64,000 nt of DNA from Lewinellaceae bacterium. Its GTDB lineage: Bacteria > Bacteroidota > Bacteroidia > Chitinophagales > Saprospiraceae. The notes beneath the pieces were generated by a model, which was not told the DNA's origin, did not search any database, and saw only the letters and a list, made by a program, of their open reading frames with translations. Location of the stretch: assembly GCA_020636255.1 (NCBI GenBank), contig JACJYE010000002.1, positions 1-64,000 on the forward strand, in the 5' to 3' direction. This document shows, piece by piece, positions 34,374-44,946 of the stretch (positions are counted from its first letter, which is position 1; each line of letters opens with the position of its first letter). Position numbers and translations under genes: made by a program.

Positions 34374-34381
34374 TATCTTTG
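34374..34381 (+). promoter_or_regulatory. Promoter -7 element (TATCTTTG) before the thioredoxin-like gene
   Basis: A full match to TAnnTTTG, 23 bases before the ATG at 34405; transcription would start near 34388 with a very short leader. A TTTA at 34355-34358 may be a weak -33 box, at a shorter than usual spacing of 15. Confidence 0.45.
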
Positions 34382-34404
34382 TCAGAGAATAAAAAACAAC
34401 ATCC

Positions 34405-34956
34405 ATGGCCAAGAAATTACTGATCGGAGCAATACTGGCTGCCATCGCAGCGATCGCCTGTTCTTTCACCATTTGCCGGCCTGCCCCTGCCAAAGCATAT
34501 AACCTGAGTGGCGAGTCCATCACCTGGCATACCTGGGAAGAGGCCCAGGAACTAATGGCGAAAGAACCGAAAAAAATGTTCATCGACGTCTATACCGATT
34601 GGTGCGGATGGTGTAAGCGAATGGATAAGGAAACCTTTACCGATTCCGGGGTTGCCAAATATATGAATGAGCATTTTTATGCCGTAAAGTTCAATGCCGA
34701 ACAAAAGGAGGACATCGTTTACCGGGGCACTACGCTGAGCTATCGGCCCAGCAGCCGCCGCGGTGTGCACGACCTGGCCGTTTCCCTCCTGGATGGGCGC
34801 ATGGGGTATCCCTCCTTCGTTTACCTCGACGAAAACCAGGACCGCATCTCCATCTCCCCGGGTTACAAAACGCCGGACATGATGGTGAAAGAACTGAAGT
34901 ATATTGGTGGCGACTTCTACAAGAACACCTCTTTTGAGCAATTCCAGGGCAGGTAA
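34405..34956 (+). CDS. Exported thioredoxin-fold protein
   Basis: A 183-residue protein with an N-terminal signal or anchor (MAKKLLIGAILAAIAAIAC, possibly a lipobox at Cys 19). The thioredoxin fold is shown by MFIDVYTDWCGWCKRMDKET with the CxxC pair, then FYAVKFNAEQ and GYPSFVYLDENQ carrying the cis-Pro. It matches the thioredoxin_7/DUF255-like group and would act in periplasmic disulfide or redox chemistry. Compared with relatives it has a loop of about 20 residues (RGTTLSYRPSSRRGVHD) after the helix that follows the beta strand. Confidence 0.88.
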   Translation: MAKKLLIGAILAAIAAIACSFTICRPAPAKAYNLSGESITWHTWEEAQELMAKEPKKMFIDVYTDWCGWCKRMDKETFTDSGVAKYMNEHFYAVKFNAEQKEDIVYRGTTLSYRPSSRRGVHDLAVSLLDGRMGYPSFVYLDENQDRISISPGYKTPDMMVKELKYIGGDFYKNTSFEQFQGR

Positions 34957-34982
34957 ACTACCAGCCGGGATTGCTCCCTCCT

Positions 34983-35936
34983 CTACTCTTTTTGCTCTTT
35001 TACCAGTTCATCGAGCAGGGTAAAGCGCCAGCTGAGCCGGCGCTCCTTCGGAGCATAGGTTAGCTCCAGTACCTTGTCGGGGCTGAAATCCTTCACATAT
35101 TCCGGCGCATATTCAGGGTCGACGGAGTTGTTGATCCCTGAGCCCAGCATCCAGACCCCTTCCGGGCTTCGAAATTCAAACGATTTTGCCTGCATTCCAA
35201 GGTCTCCTCCGATAAGTACGGCCTGTACGCCCCTTTCCTGGACGGCGCACAACAAGGGGTATACCCACCGGCCGATGTCCGAGGCCGGATCGCAGGTCGC
35301 TCTGATGAGCATGGGGTTGAAGTTGAAAGGCCTCAGGGTATCGCCCTTCGCGTCCACTTTCAGGCCATTGAACAGGGCGTGGTGGTGGAGGATGACCAGG
35401 TGTGAGGCATGCCTGATGGTATCCGTTACGGCGCGGATCATATCGAGCTGGGCCTGCTTTTCCGCGCAATCCCGCTGTGGCGGGTTTTCTGCATAGAAAT
35501 GAAAGAGGTTGGTATTGAGCACCATGAGGCAAAAACCGCCTTCCCAGCTTGTGTAAAAAGAAGGGCGTTGCAGATAGGCGAGAATGGCCTGTGGGTCGCC
35601 GAAGTCAAAGTCGTGATTGCCCAGGGCCCAGTGTACCTTCCGGAAATCGAAAATGCTATCCAGATAGGCCATATTGCCCGGCTTTCTGCCAGTGCGGGCG
35701 CACACATCCCCACCGAGCCATACACCGTCGTAGCGGCTATAGCTCAACCGTTCGAGGCGGGGGTCCACCCGGCTCGTATCCGCCCAGTTGTACGGGTGCC
35801 CAAGGAACAAATAGTGCCGGGCCGGTTGTTCTTTTGCGCAGCTACCCAGCAGGGAAACAAACAGGAGATAAAGGGCTATAAATACCGGGCAACCGTCAGC
35901 CGCACATCGCCTTCCAGGCAAGATTAATCTGTTCAC
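34983..35936 (-). CDS. Calcineurin-like metallophosphoesterase, lipoprotein
   Basis: A 317-residue predicted lipoprotein (lipobox LLGSC after a rather long, Cys-containing leader). Metal-binding motifs of the calcineurin-like fold are seen: VWLGGDVC, ALGNHDFDFG, LVILHHHALF and VLIGGDLG. The usual first DxH motif is replaced by a less typical YLFLGHPYNWAD, so the first metal site may be altered. It would cleave phosphomonoesters or diesters outside the inner membrane. It is divergent from the cbb3 operon. Confidence 0.85.
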   Translation of the reverse strand: MNRLILPGRRCAADGCPVFIALYLLFVSLLGSCAKEQPARHYLFLGHPYNWADTSRVDPRLERLSYSRYDGVWLGGDVCARTGRKPGNMAYLDSIFDFRKVHWALGNHDFDFGDPQAILAYLQRPSFYTSWEGGFCLMVLNTNLFHFYAENPPQRDCAEKQAQLDMIRAVTDTIRHASHLVILHHHALFNGLKVDAKGDTLRPFNFNPMLIRATCDPASDIGRWVYPLLCAVQERGVQAVLIGGDLGMQAKSFEFRSPEGVWMLGSGINNSVDPEYAPEYVKDFSPDKVLELTYAPKERRLSWRFTLLDELVKEQKE

Positions 35937-36016
35937 TTCCTATAGGTTTTGTAAGAAATAACAATATGCACGCTCCTCCGGGAACGGGCTTCCAGGCAAA
36001 TAAATTGACAAAAGAA

Positions 36017-36028
36017 TGACAAAAGTCA
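36017..36028 (+). promoter_or_regulatory. FNR/CRP-like palindrome upstream of the cbb3 operon
   Basis: TGACAAAAGTCA is a perfect TGAC-N4-GTCA dyad, close in form to the FNR box TTGAT-N4-ATCAA. It lies 97 bases before the ccoS start. High-affinity cbb3 oxidases are commonly induced at low oxygen by FNR-family regulators, so an operator role is reasonable. No FNR-family gene is in the window. Confidence 0.45.
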
Positions 36029-36124
36029 CCCCTGTTCGTGATAAAGGTCATTAGCCAGCCCTGGTTGTGCTGCTAACTTGCGCCAAGTTTTTATATTGAC
36101 ACAAGTATTTAATTGGCACAAGGT

Positions 36125-36304
36125 ATGAAAATCATCTTCCTGCTCATCATCGTAAGCCTGATCGTCGCGCTCGGTTTCCTGGGAGCTTTCCTGTGGGCGG
36201 TACGTAGTGGACAGTATGACGACGACGTCAGCCCTGCTATCCGCATCCTCTTCGACGATGACCCTCCGCAAACAGATCACAACCATAACAATTCAAAATC
36301 TTAA
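36125..36304 (+). CDS. ccoS: cbb3 oxidase assembly protein
   Basis: A 59-residue single-span membrane protein. The ATG at 36125 gives MKIIFLLIIVSLIVALGFL, then the family signature LWAVRSGQYDDDVSPA and a DDD-containing tail. CcoS is needed for loading of heme b/copper into the cbb3 oxidase. It begins the operon and is four bases from ccoNO. The copper ATPase gene ccoI/fixI, which usually precedes ccoS in this phylum, is absent here. Confidence 0.9.
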   Translation: MKIIFLLIIVSLIVALGFLGAFLWAVRSGQYDDDVSPAIRILFDDDPPQTDHNHNNSKS

Positions 36305-36308
36305 CCTA

Positions 36309-38444
<2,136 letters not shown>

Positions 38445-38494
38445 TGTGCGAGGTATGTAATTGAATTGATTTCGGAATTTGAAAATCGACAACC

Positions 38495-38692
38495 ATGTTT
38501 AAATACATCCTCGAGAGCGCCGGCAATATCAACTGGATGGCCATTTCCGCACTGCTGACCTTTATCGTTATCTTTATGGTCAGCGCTGTATTGGCCTTCA
38601 AACGCGACCCGGCCTATATCAATAAAATGGCGAACATGCCGCTCGATGATTCCAAACCTGTTAACGCTGAAATTGATCATCATGAAAAATAA
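38495..38692 (+). CDS. ccoQ: Small cbb3 oxidase subunit
   Basis: A 65-residue protein with one membrane helix (WMAISALLTFIVIFMVSAVL) and a charged cytoplasmic tail. Position between ccoNO and ccoP, and size, identify it as the CcoQ subunit, which stabilises the assembled oxidase. Its 3' end overlaps the start of ccoP by 11 bases. Confidence 0.8.
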   Translation: MFKYILESAGNINWMAISALLTFIVIFMVSAVLAFKRDPAYINKMANMPLDDSKPVNAEIDHHEK

Positions 38693-39677
38693 ACTCTTTA
38701 AGATCCTGTTTGCAGCGCTTCCACTGCTCCTGGCCGCGATGGCGGCAGGCGCTCAGGACGCCGCTGCCGGCGGCGAGGCCGCTTCCGACCCCTACTTCTA
38801 CAGCCGCCTGTTCTCCAATTCCCTGGTGATCGTTGCAGGCGTAGTGCTGCTGGGCGCCATCTTCGCGCTTGTCCACCTGCTCAATGTGATGGTGAAGGTT
38901 CAGCAGATCCGCATCTACCAGGAACAAGGCATGGATGCTTATCTGGAAGAAGTGAAAAAATCGAAGGAATCCTTCTGGCAGCGCATTTACAAGCAATGGA
39001 CCAAAGTGGTGCCGGTAGAAAAGGAGCAGGACATTCTTTTCGACCACGAATACGATGGAATACGCGAGCTCGATAACAGCCTCCCGCCCTGGTGGGTCGC
39101 GATGTTCTACATCACCATCGGCTTCGGCATCATCTATTACACGTACTACCACTTTTCCGGCGCCGGCCCCAGCTCCAAGGAAGAATACCAGATGGAGATG
39201 GAACACGCCGACAAAGCCGTACAAGCCTATCTGGCCACCCAATCCAACCTGGTCGACGAGACCAATGTTGAGGCCCTGACTGACGAAGCTTCGCTGGCTG
39301 CCGGTAAAGATATCTTCATCACCAACTGTGCAGCCTGCCACGGCACACTGGGTGAAGGTGGCGTAGGCCCCAACATGACGGACCAGTACTGGATCCATGG
39401 TGGTGATATCAAGGATATTTTCAAGACCATCAAATACGGCGTGCCTGAGAAGGGCATGATCTCCTGGAAGTCCCAGCTCAGCGCCAGTGAAATGAACAAG
39501 GTGGCCAGCTACCTGCTCACGCTGCAGGGCACCAACCCGCCCAACGCCAAAGAGCCGCAGGGCGACCTCTACCAGCAACAGGTCGACAAAGGTGCAACGA
39601 CGCCTCCGTCGGATTCGACATCGACCGAGCAGCAGCAAACTGAAAGTGAAAGTGGTGCAATTGGCATGAACCAATAA
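38682..39677 (+). CDS. ccoP: cbb3 oxidase subunit III, mono-heme form
   Basis: A 331-residue membrane-bound cytochrome c. The N-terminal half has a signal-like segment, a membrane helix and the FixP_N region (ELDNSLPPWWVAMFYITIG). The C-terminal half holds a single heme c motif, CAACH (about residue 216), with a later KGMISWKSQLS methionine ligand region. Proteobacterial CcoP has two heme c sites; only one is present here, as in other Bacteroidota. It feeds electrons to the CcoNO core. The ATG at 38682 overlaps the ccoQ stop. Confidence 0.92.
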   Translation: MKNKLFKILFAALPLLLAAMAAGAQDAAAGGEAASDPYFYSRLFSNSLVIVAGVVLLGAIFALVHLLNVMVKVQQIRIYQEQGMDAYLEEVKKSKESFWQRIYKQWTKVVPVEKEQDILFDHEYDGIRELDNSLPPWWVAMFYITIGFGIIYYTYYHFSGAGPSSKEEYQMEMEHADKAVQAYLATQSNLVDETNVEALTDEASLAAGKDIFITNCAACHGTLGEGGVGPNMTDQYWIHGGDIKDIFKTIKYGVPEKGMISWKSQLSASEMNKVASYLLTLQGTNPPNAKEPQGDLYQQQVDKGATTPPSDSTSTEQQQTESESGAIGMNQ

Positions 39678-39687
39678 CTAAGGATCT

Positions 39688-39732
39688 GCGTTCCGGCTTT
39701 GCCTTCCAATGTGAAGGCAACAGCCGGAACGC
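39688..39732 (+). repeat. Strong stem-loop between ccoP and ccoG
   Basis: A two-tier hairpin: 11 perfect base pairs (GCGTTCCGGCT with AGCCGGAACGC), a small internal loop, then six pairs (GCCTTC with GAAGGC) and a six-base loop. No T-run follows. It starts 10 bases after the ccoP stop, a position typical of 3' stabilising or processing hairpins that set different mRNA levels for structural and assembly genes. Confidence 0.7.
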
Positions 39733-39822
39733 CACTTTCGCAGCCACATACATACTTGCCCAAAATAAATACCCAACGCCCTCAGTCACCATGCTTCAAT
39801 ATCAAGCTGAACATAATGTATC

Positions 39823-41382
39823 ATGAGTGCAACACAGCCAATTAAGGATACGGAACAATTCCGCGACAAGATCGCGACCGTTGACGATCGGGGCAAAAGG
39901 GTTTGGATCTTTCCGAAAAAACCACAAGGCCGGTTTACCAATGCCAGAACCTATCTAAGCTGGGTATTGCTGGCTTTGCTATTTGGCATACCTTTTATCA
40001 AAATTAATGGCGAGCCATTCCTTCTGTTCAACGTACTGGAGCGCAAATTCATCCTGTTCGGCATACAGTTCATGCCCCAGGATTTCCACCTCTTTGTGCT
40101 CGCCATGCTTACGCTGATCGTATTCATCGTGCTCTTCACGGTCGTCTGGGGCCGCATCTTCTGCGGGTGGATCTGCCCGCAAACCATCTTCATGGAAATG
40201 GTCTTCCGAAAGATCGAGTACGCCATAGAAGGCGATGCCAATGCTCAGCGCAGGCTCAGTGCCGCGCCCTGGACGACGGAAAAGATCATCAAGAAGGTAT
40301 CCAAACAGGTGATCTTCTTCCTGATAGCCGTACTCGTGGCGAATACCTTCCTGTCGTATATCATCGGAGTAGATGACGTGATACGCATCGCTACCGAACC
40401 CCTGGGCCTGCACTGGAAAGGGTTCGTCGCCATGATCCTGTTCTCCGGAGCTTTTTATTTCGTCTTCTCCTATATGCGCGAACAGGTGTGCGTGGCCATC
40501 TGCCCCTACGGCCGTTTGCAGGGTGTGATGCTGGACCGCAACTCCATCGTCGTAGCCTACGACTTTGTCCGGGGAGAGCCCCGGGGCAAGCTTAAGAAAG
40601 GCAAAAAAGACAGCGGTGCTGCCGCCGGCAGCCAGGCGGCGGATACCCAATCGCCGGTAGCCAGGATACAGGCCGGCCTCGCACAGGGCATGGCCGATAC
40701 GGCCTCTGCCGACCCCGTGCCCTTCCCCTCCGGCAACGGCAACCCTGCCGAGGCGATCAAACAGGCGCTTGGCGACTGTATCGACTGCAAACTTTGCGTT
40801 CAGGTATGCCCCACAGGCATCGATATCCGCGACGGCACCCAGCTCGAATGCGTGAACTGCACAGCCTGTATCGACGCCTGCGATGAAGTGATGGACAAGA
40901 TCGGCCGCCCGCGCGGCCTGATCCGCTACGATAGTTACAACGGTATAGCAGAAAACCGTAAGAAACTCTTCACTCCGCGCGTGATCGCCTACACGAGCGT
41001 TTTGGCGGTGCTGATCGCTGTAAACGTCTTCCTGCTCAGCTCTCGGACGGATGTAGAAACCCTGTTCCTCCGCACCCCCGGCATGTTGTATCAGGAAGTC
41101 GACGAAACGTACATCAGCAACCTTTACAATTACGAAGTCATCAACAAGACGTCAGAAGAGATGCCGGTAGAATTCCGCCTCGCCGACGGACAGGATGGCC
41201 GCATCCGGCTCGTAGGCGCCGGCCCGACAGCCAAAGCTGGAGAAGTGGCCAAAGGCGCGCTTTTCATCGACATGGCCCGGAGTAAGCTGAAAAGCAGGAA
41301 AAACACGATCTGGATCGAAGTGTACTCCAACGGCAAGTTGATCGATAAGGCAAAGACCAACTTCCTCGGGCCGGTGAAGTAG
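39823..41382 (+). CDS. ccoG: cbb3 oxidase accessory ferredoxin-like protein
   Basis: CcoG of 519 residues, a membrane protein with [4Fe-4S] clusters thought to reduce copper for the oxidase. Four to five membrane helices include FCGWICPQTIFMEMVFRKIE; the cluster motifs are CIDCKLCVQVCP and CVNCTACIDACD. The C terminus is a periplasmic Ig-like domain. Between VRGEPRGKLKKGKK and GDCIDCKLC lies an insert of about 50 residues (about 260-312), Ala/Ser/Gly/Asp/Pro-rich and with low predicted order; the family normally has only a short link here. Confidence 0.93.
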   Translation: MSATQPIKDTEQFRDKIATVDDRGKRVWIFPKKPQGRFTNARTYLSWVLLALLFGIPFIKINGEPFLLFNVLERKFILFGIQFMPQDFHLFVLAMLTLIVFIVLFTVVWGRIFCGWICPQTIFMEMVFRKIEYAIEGDANAQRRLSAAPWTTEKIIKKVSKQVIFFLIAVLVANTFLSYIIGVDDVIRIATEPLGLHWKGFVAMILFSGAFYFVFSYMREQVCVAICPYGRLQGVMLDRNSIVVAYDFVRGEPRGKLKKGKKDSGAAAGSQAADTQSPVARIQAGLAQGMADTASADPVPFPSGNGNPAEAIKQALGDCIDCKLCVQVCPTGIDIRDGTQLECVNCTACIDACDEVMDKIGRPRGLIRYDSYNGIAENRKKLFTPRVIAYTSVLAVLIAVNVFLLSSRTDVETLFLRTPGMLYQEVDETYISNLYNYEVINKTSEEMPVEFRLADGQDGRIRLVGAGPTAKAGEVAKGALFIDMARSKLKSRKNTIWIEVYSNGKLIDKAKTNFLGPVK

Positions 41383-41450
41383 GCATGTTATGCGATGCCA
41401 TTAAAGTGTTCAAAAAATAAGTTCTCCATTAGCGAAAGAACATTTTTTAT

Positions 41451-41483
41451 CCCGGGGTTATCCGGAAAAGGGGAAACCCCGGG
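41451..41483 (+). repeat. Hairpin between ccoG and ccoH
   Basis: Perfect nine-base-pair stem CCCGGGGTT with AACCCCGGG and a 15-base loop, 22 bases before the ccoH start. Just upstream a weaker hairpin (GTTCT at 41421 with AGAAC ending at 41441) is followed by six T and could act as a partial terminator. Confidence 0.6.
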
Positions 41484-41505
41484 CTCACCAATAAAAGCAG
41501 AAGCC

Positions 41506-41946
41506 ATGAAATTTAATTGGGGAACCGGGATAGCCGTGTTTTTTACCCTTTTCGTACTGGCCCTGGCCTTCCAGGTGTATAAGTCAACCCAGTTCGACCA
41601 CAGCCTCGTGTCTGACCATTATTATGCAGACGACCTGGCTTACCAGCAACACTACGAGAAGCTGGCCAATGCGCAGCAATTGGGCCAGAACCTGAAGATC
41701 TGGAACAAACTGCAAAAAGAAGAAGTAGAACTGGCCTTCCCTGAGGAAGTCGGTGAAGTGTCCGGCGAAGTTTATTTTTTCTGCCCTTCAGACAGGAACA
41801 GCGACTTCAGGCTGGCCGTACAGGCAGGCCCCGGGCATGTCCAGCGCATCTCTACTCACGGCCTTCGCCGGGGGCTGTGGCGGGTTAAGGTGGACTGGCA
41901 GTCCGAAGGGAAAGCTTATTATACGGAAGATAGTATAACGCTTTGA
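41506..41946 (+). CDS. ccoH: FixH-family cbb3 accessory protein
   Basis: A 146-residue protein with one N-terminal membrane helix (WGTGIAVFFTLFVLALAFQV) and a periplasmic beta domain. The motif SLVSDHYYADDLAYQQHYEK is the FixH/CcoH signature. It assists assembly of the cbb3 oxidase. The ATG at 41506 was chosen as it places the helix at the N terminus like relatives; an upstream frame extension reads through the hairpin. The stop is two bases before the next start. Confidence 0.9.
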   Translation: MKFNWGTGIAVFFTLFVLALAFQVYKSTQFDHSLVSDHYYADDLAYQQHYEKLANAQQLGQNLKIWNKLQKEEVELAFPEEVGEVSGEVYFFCPSDRNSDFRLAVQAGPGHVQRISTHGLRRGLWRVKVDWQSEGKAYYTEDSITL

Positions 41947-41948
41947 AT

Positions 41949-42647
41949 ATGGCACTCTGGACGGCCTTCATGATGGGGTTGATCGGGAGCCTGCACTGCG
42001 TGGGCATGTGCGGCCCTATCGCCCTGGCCTTACCGTACCAGGGTAACAGGCGGTATCAGGCTGCCGGCAACGTATTATTGTACAACCTGGGCAGGGTGGT
42101 GACTTATGGCCTGCTGGGCCTTATCATCGGCCTGTTCGGGCGCGGCTTTTTCCTGGCCGGTTTTCAGGCCTACGTCTCAGCCGGGCTGGGCGTGGTTATG
42201 CTGCTGGCAGCCATCTTTTCCATAAACGTGGAAAGCCAGATCCTGCGCCTACCCTGGATGAACAGGCTCAACGAATGGGTTAAGATTCAACTGGGCCGGC
42301 TGCTTCGGCAGCGTGGGCCTGGTAAGCTCTTTCTCATCGGCATGCTCAACGGGCTGTTGCCCTGCGGCCTGGTCTACATGGCCATCGTAGGTGCGCTGAC
42401 GGCCAGCAACATGGTACATGGAGGGCTGTATATGGCCGCTTTCGGCCTGGGTACCATCCCCCTGATGCTCAGCACGGCCATGGCCGGGCAGTTCATCAAC
42501 CTGCAATGGCGGGCGCGCCTGCGCAAACTACTGCCCGCATTCCTGGTTGCCTTTGCCCTGTTATTCATCCTACGCGGGCTGAATTTTGACGTACCCATAG
42601 AATTGCGTTTCTGGCAGGATATGCAAAACATCCCTATGTGCCATTAG
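41949..42647 (+). CDS. TauE/SafE-like (cytochrome-biogenesis type) membrane protein
   Basis: A 232-residue membrane protein with six helices. The N terminus MGLIGSLHCVGMCGPIALAL and the internal GLLPCGLVYMAIVGAL are typical of the sulfite exporter TauE/SafE-annotated family found at the end of cbb3 operons in Bacteroidota and related to DsbD-type membrane domains. The HCVGMCGP motif suggests metal or thiol handling, probably copper delivery to the oxidase, rather than sulfite export. It is tightly linked to ccoH and followed by a terminator. Confidence 0.85.
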   Translation: MALWTAFMMGLIGSLHCVGMCGPIALALPYQGNRRYQAAGNVLLYNLGRVVTYGLLGLIIGLFGRGFFLAGFQAYVSAGLGVVMLLAAIFSINVESQILRLPWMNRLNEWVKIQLGRLLRQRGPGKLFLIGMLNGLLPCGLVYMAIVGALTASNMVHGGLYMAAFGLGTIPLMLSTAMAGQFINLQWRARLRKLLPAFLVAFALLFILRGLNFDVPIELRFWQDMQNIPMCH

Positions 42648-42678
42648 TAACTTGCTTGTGTCAATTACCTTTCATACG

Positions 42679-42716
42679 CTCCCCGCGCGCCTCCGGGCGC
42701 CGGGGAGTCTTTTTTT
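42679..42716 (+). terminator. Terminator of the cbb3 operon
   Basis: Seven base pairs (CTCCCCG with CGGGGAG), a one-base bulge, five more pairs (GCGCC with GGCGC) and the four-base loop TCCG, then a run of seven T. It closes the transcript after the TauE/SafE-like gene. Confidence 0.92.
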
Positions 42717-42784
42717 GTGTGGCTTTATGTAACCAATGCAGCAGGCCTGCGATCAAAATCGCTTTTTTTGATGTTAATATTTTG

Positions 42785-42792
42785 TAATTTTG
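42785..42792 (+). promoter_or_regulatory. Promoter -7 element (TAATTTTG) in the gap before 43005
   Basis: A full TAnnTTTG match preceded by the T-run ending in G at 42770, which is closer than the usual -33 spacing. It would start a transcript near 42798, giving a leader of about 207 bases before the small gene at 43005. The gap 42648-43004 otherwise holds only the operon terminator. Confidence 0.4.
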
Positions 42793-43004
42793 TACCAGCC
42801 TTAATAAAAATTAAGTTTTACAGAGCGAGCGCTATTCGAATAAAAGTTCTAAATTGCATGAGCAATGATACGCGCTAAAACTTTGAAGCGCAACCAGCGT
42901 TTATACTAGCGAAAACACCTGATTTCAATTGTACTGTCACCCAAACAGGTATGCTTTAACTCATTTGCATTTACGCCCGAATTCCTAACCAAACCTTGTA
43001 GGGA

Positions 43005-43262
43005 ATGACAAAAACATCCATGAAACGCCGATTGATCCGATCCCGAATGATGCTTAGCCAAATTATCGACAAAATCCTGGATATTAACAAAAACCGAAAA
43101 CGCCTAGCCTACAGACACGATCGCAGCCAGGCTTCCGACAATTATGAAGACGAGCTCCGCCTGCTCAACAAGATGGCGAAAAAACAGGCCCTGCTTATCC
43201 AACATTACGAAGCAGTACTCGCCGGCCAGGACCACAGGCACCCCCGCCTGAGGCACAATTGA
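43005..43262 (+). CDS. Small basic protein of unknown function
   Basis: An 85-residue, strongly basic, His/Arg-rich protein (RRLIRSRMMLSQIIDKIL; GQDHRHPRLRHN at the end) predicted to be mostly helical. Codon use resembles that of its neighbours (GCC, GAC, CTG, CGC preferred), which supports a real gene. A start at the ATG at 43020 is equally possible. I recognise no family. Its charge suggests a nucleic-acid- or membrane-binding role, but that is only a guess. Confidence 0.5.
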   Translation: MTKTSMKRRLIRSRMMLSQIIDKILDINKNRKRLAYRHDRSQASDNYEDELRLLNKMAKKQALLIQHYEAVLAGQDHRHPRLRHN

Positions 43263-43296
43263 TCCCGAAAAGGCGGCATCTCCCCTACTCTACCAG

Positions 43297-43324
43297 GATG
43301 TGCAACACAACCCGGGTGCACATC
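43297..43324. terminator. Hairpin between convergent genes
   Basis: GATGTGCA (43297-43304) pairs perfectly with TGCACATC (43317-43324) around a 12-base loop; the right arm ends within the stop codon of the minus-strand gene. No T-run is present, so its strength as a terminator is uncertain. Confidence 0.4.
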
Positions 43325-44747
43325 AGGCCATTGTCATTTTATCCTGTATCCGGTTCACCACCCCCGGAATGAAAGGCCTCAGCTCTTCGAGCAGGTCGCG
43401 AAGCTGGTATTGCTTGGCCTCGATCCGGTCCAGCTGTTCGATAGACTGCTGGATCAGGGTGCTGATCTCTTCTTTGGGCAACAGCATTTCCTTGTACTGC
43501 GCTACGGCGTTGTACCAAAGGATCGTAGGCAGATAGTTGGCGTTTTTCTGGTACTGGCGCTCCCAGTCCAGAAGGTTGTATTTCCGCACCACTTTTAACA
43601 GCTTGTTGAACTTTTCCTGCTGAAGCAGCGCCTCCAGGTAGGAAGAGAAAAAGATGTGCCAGCGATACTCGAACACTTCCTTCTTATAGGCCTGAAGGAA
43701 GGATTCCGCATAATTCTCCGCATTGCGGTATTGCTGGTTGTAATTGAGGCATTTCAGGTAAAAGGCCACGAAGCCAATGCGGTTGTGGAAGCTGGGCGTG
43801 TTTTTCATTTCCGGGTATGCCGCCCGCATCAGCTGTAAAGCCTCCTGGTATTTTTTCTGCCGCAGCAGCACGGCGCTGAGGTTGTTGACATAGTGGATGT
43901 AATCGCTGTTCTTTTCCCGGATAGAGAGATAACCGTAGTACTCCGCCTTGTCGTATTCGTGAAATTTGGTGTGCAGCAAAACCCTGTTGCCGTAATAGTT
44001 GAGCAGCAGCCGCCGCGAATAGTACACCCCTTCCTTAAAACGCTCGTCAATGTAATCGTACTTGGAGCGCAGCTTCTCAAACTGCCGGTAGTTGAAGTAT
44101 ATGAAGGTAAGCCGCACCAGGGCCAGGTAGCGGTTCAGGCCGTCGAGCTCTTCATTGTAAAAGACCTCTGTCAGCCAGTTCTCCCAGTGCAGCGACTGGG
44201 CGGAGTTCTGAGAATACTGGTTGACGATGTCAAGCGTAGCCTCGTGCAGGCGCTCAAATACGGCCTTACAGCTGTCATACTGAACGCGGTACTTTTTAAG
44301 GAAATCATCGGCCAGCTTGTGGTGGGCATAGCGCATACGAATGAGCAGGAAGTGCCGGTACAACTCTACCAGTTCGTAGAATTTCGTAAAGTAAAAATCC
44401 AATGCGCTATATTCCCGGACCGCCCGCAGCAATTGTTTTTCCTCAAGAGGCTGAATGGAATCGGTCATGATCTGGCGCTCCATCCTGCTCATCCATTCGA
44501 AGCGGACATCGACGTCGATCGCCTCCAGGCGCTCCACGACCCAGCTTTTCAGGTTGGAATACTTCCGCTTGTCGATATCCTGGTCGAAAGGCGTAAACTG
44601 ACGAATATTGCGGCAATTAAAATCGATGAGTTCCAGTATCCCCAGCTTGATATCGTCCTCAAATTGCTGAATGGACAGCAGGTAGGCTGTCTCATGCGGT
44701 AAAAGTGTATTGGCGAATTCCGAAAATTTTTGAAGTTTCGTCCTCAT
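43323..44747 (-). CDS. Helical-repeat (TPR-like) cytoplasmic protein of unknown function
   Basis: A 474-residue protein with no signal peptide. The start at 44747 (MRTKLQKFSEFANTLL) was chosen over one 31 codons upstream. The sequence is nearly all helical, rich in Tyr, Leu, Arg and Glu, with paired helices of TPR spacing (for example YLSIREKNSDYIHYVNNLSA and KYQEALQLMRAAYPEM), and so likely forms a solenoid used as a binding scaffold. I know no named family; similar proteins seem to be common in Saprospiria, often in many paralogues. Partner unknown. Confidence 0.8.
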   Translation of the reverse strand: MRTKLQKFSEFANTLLPHETAYLLSIQQFEDDIKLGILELIDFNCRNIRQFTPFDQDIDKRKYSNLKSWVVERLEAIDVDVRFEWMSRMERQIMTDSIQPLEEKQLLRAVREYSALDFYFTKFYELVELYRHFLLIRMRYAHHKLADDFLKKYRVQYDSCKAVFERLHEATLDIVNQYSQNSAQSLHWENWLTEVFYNEELDGLNRYLALVRLTFIYFNYRQFEKLRSKYDYIDERFKEGVYYSRRLLLNYYGNRVLLHTKFHEYDKAEYYGYLSIREKNSDYIHYVNNLSAVLLRQKKYQEALQLMRAAYPEMKNTPSFHNRIGFVAFYLKCLNYNQQYRNAENYAESFLQAYKKEVFEYRWHIFFSSYLEALLQQEKFNKLLKVVRKYNLLDWERQYQKNANYLPTILWYNAVAQYKEMLLPKEEISTLIQQSIEQLDRIEAKQYQLRDLLEELRPFIPGVVNRIQDKMTMA

Positions 44748-44946
44748 GCGTATATCCGTTTCTGGTTCTGCCGGCGGAATCTTGACTAAAGATACGGAAT
44801 TTTCCCTAGCATGAAAACATGTAAACAGTTGCCACCCCACCTTGGGGGCAGCAGTGGGTGTTGCTATGCGTTCGTTTGGAAAAACAGCCAGCCGCCCGAT
44901 CGGGCAACCGGGAGCGCATCAGAAAAAACGGGGGCGGAGCCCGCCG

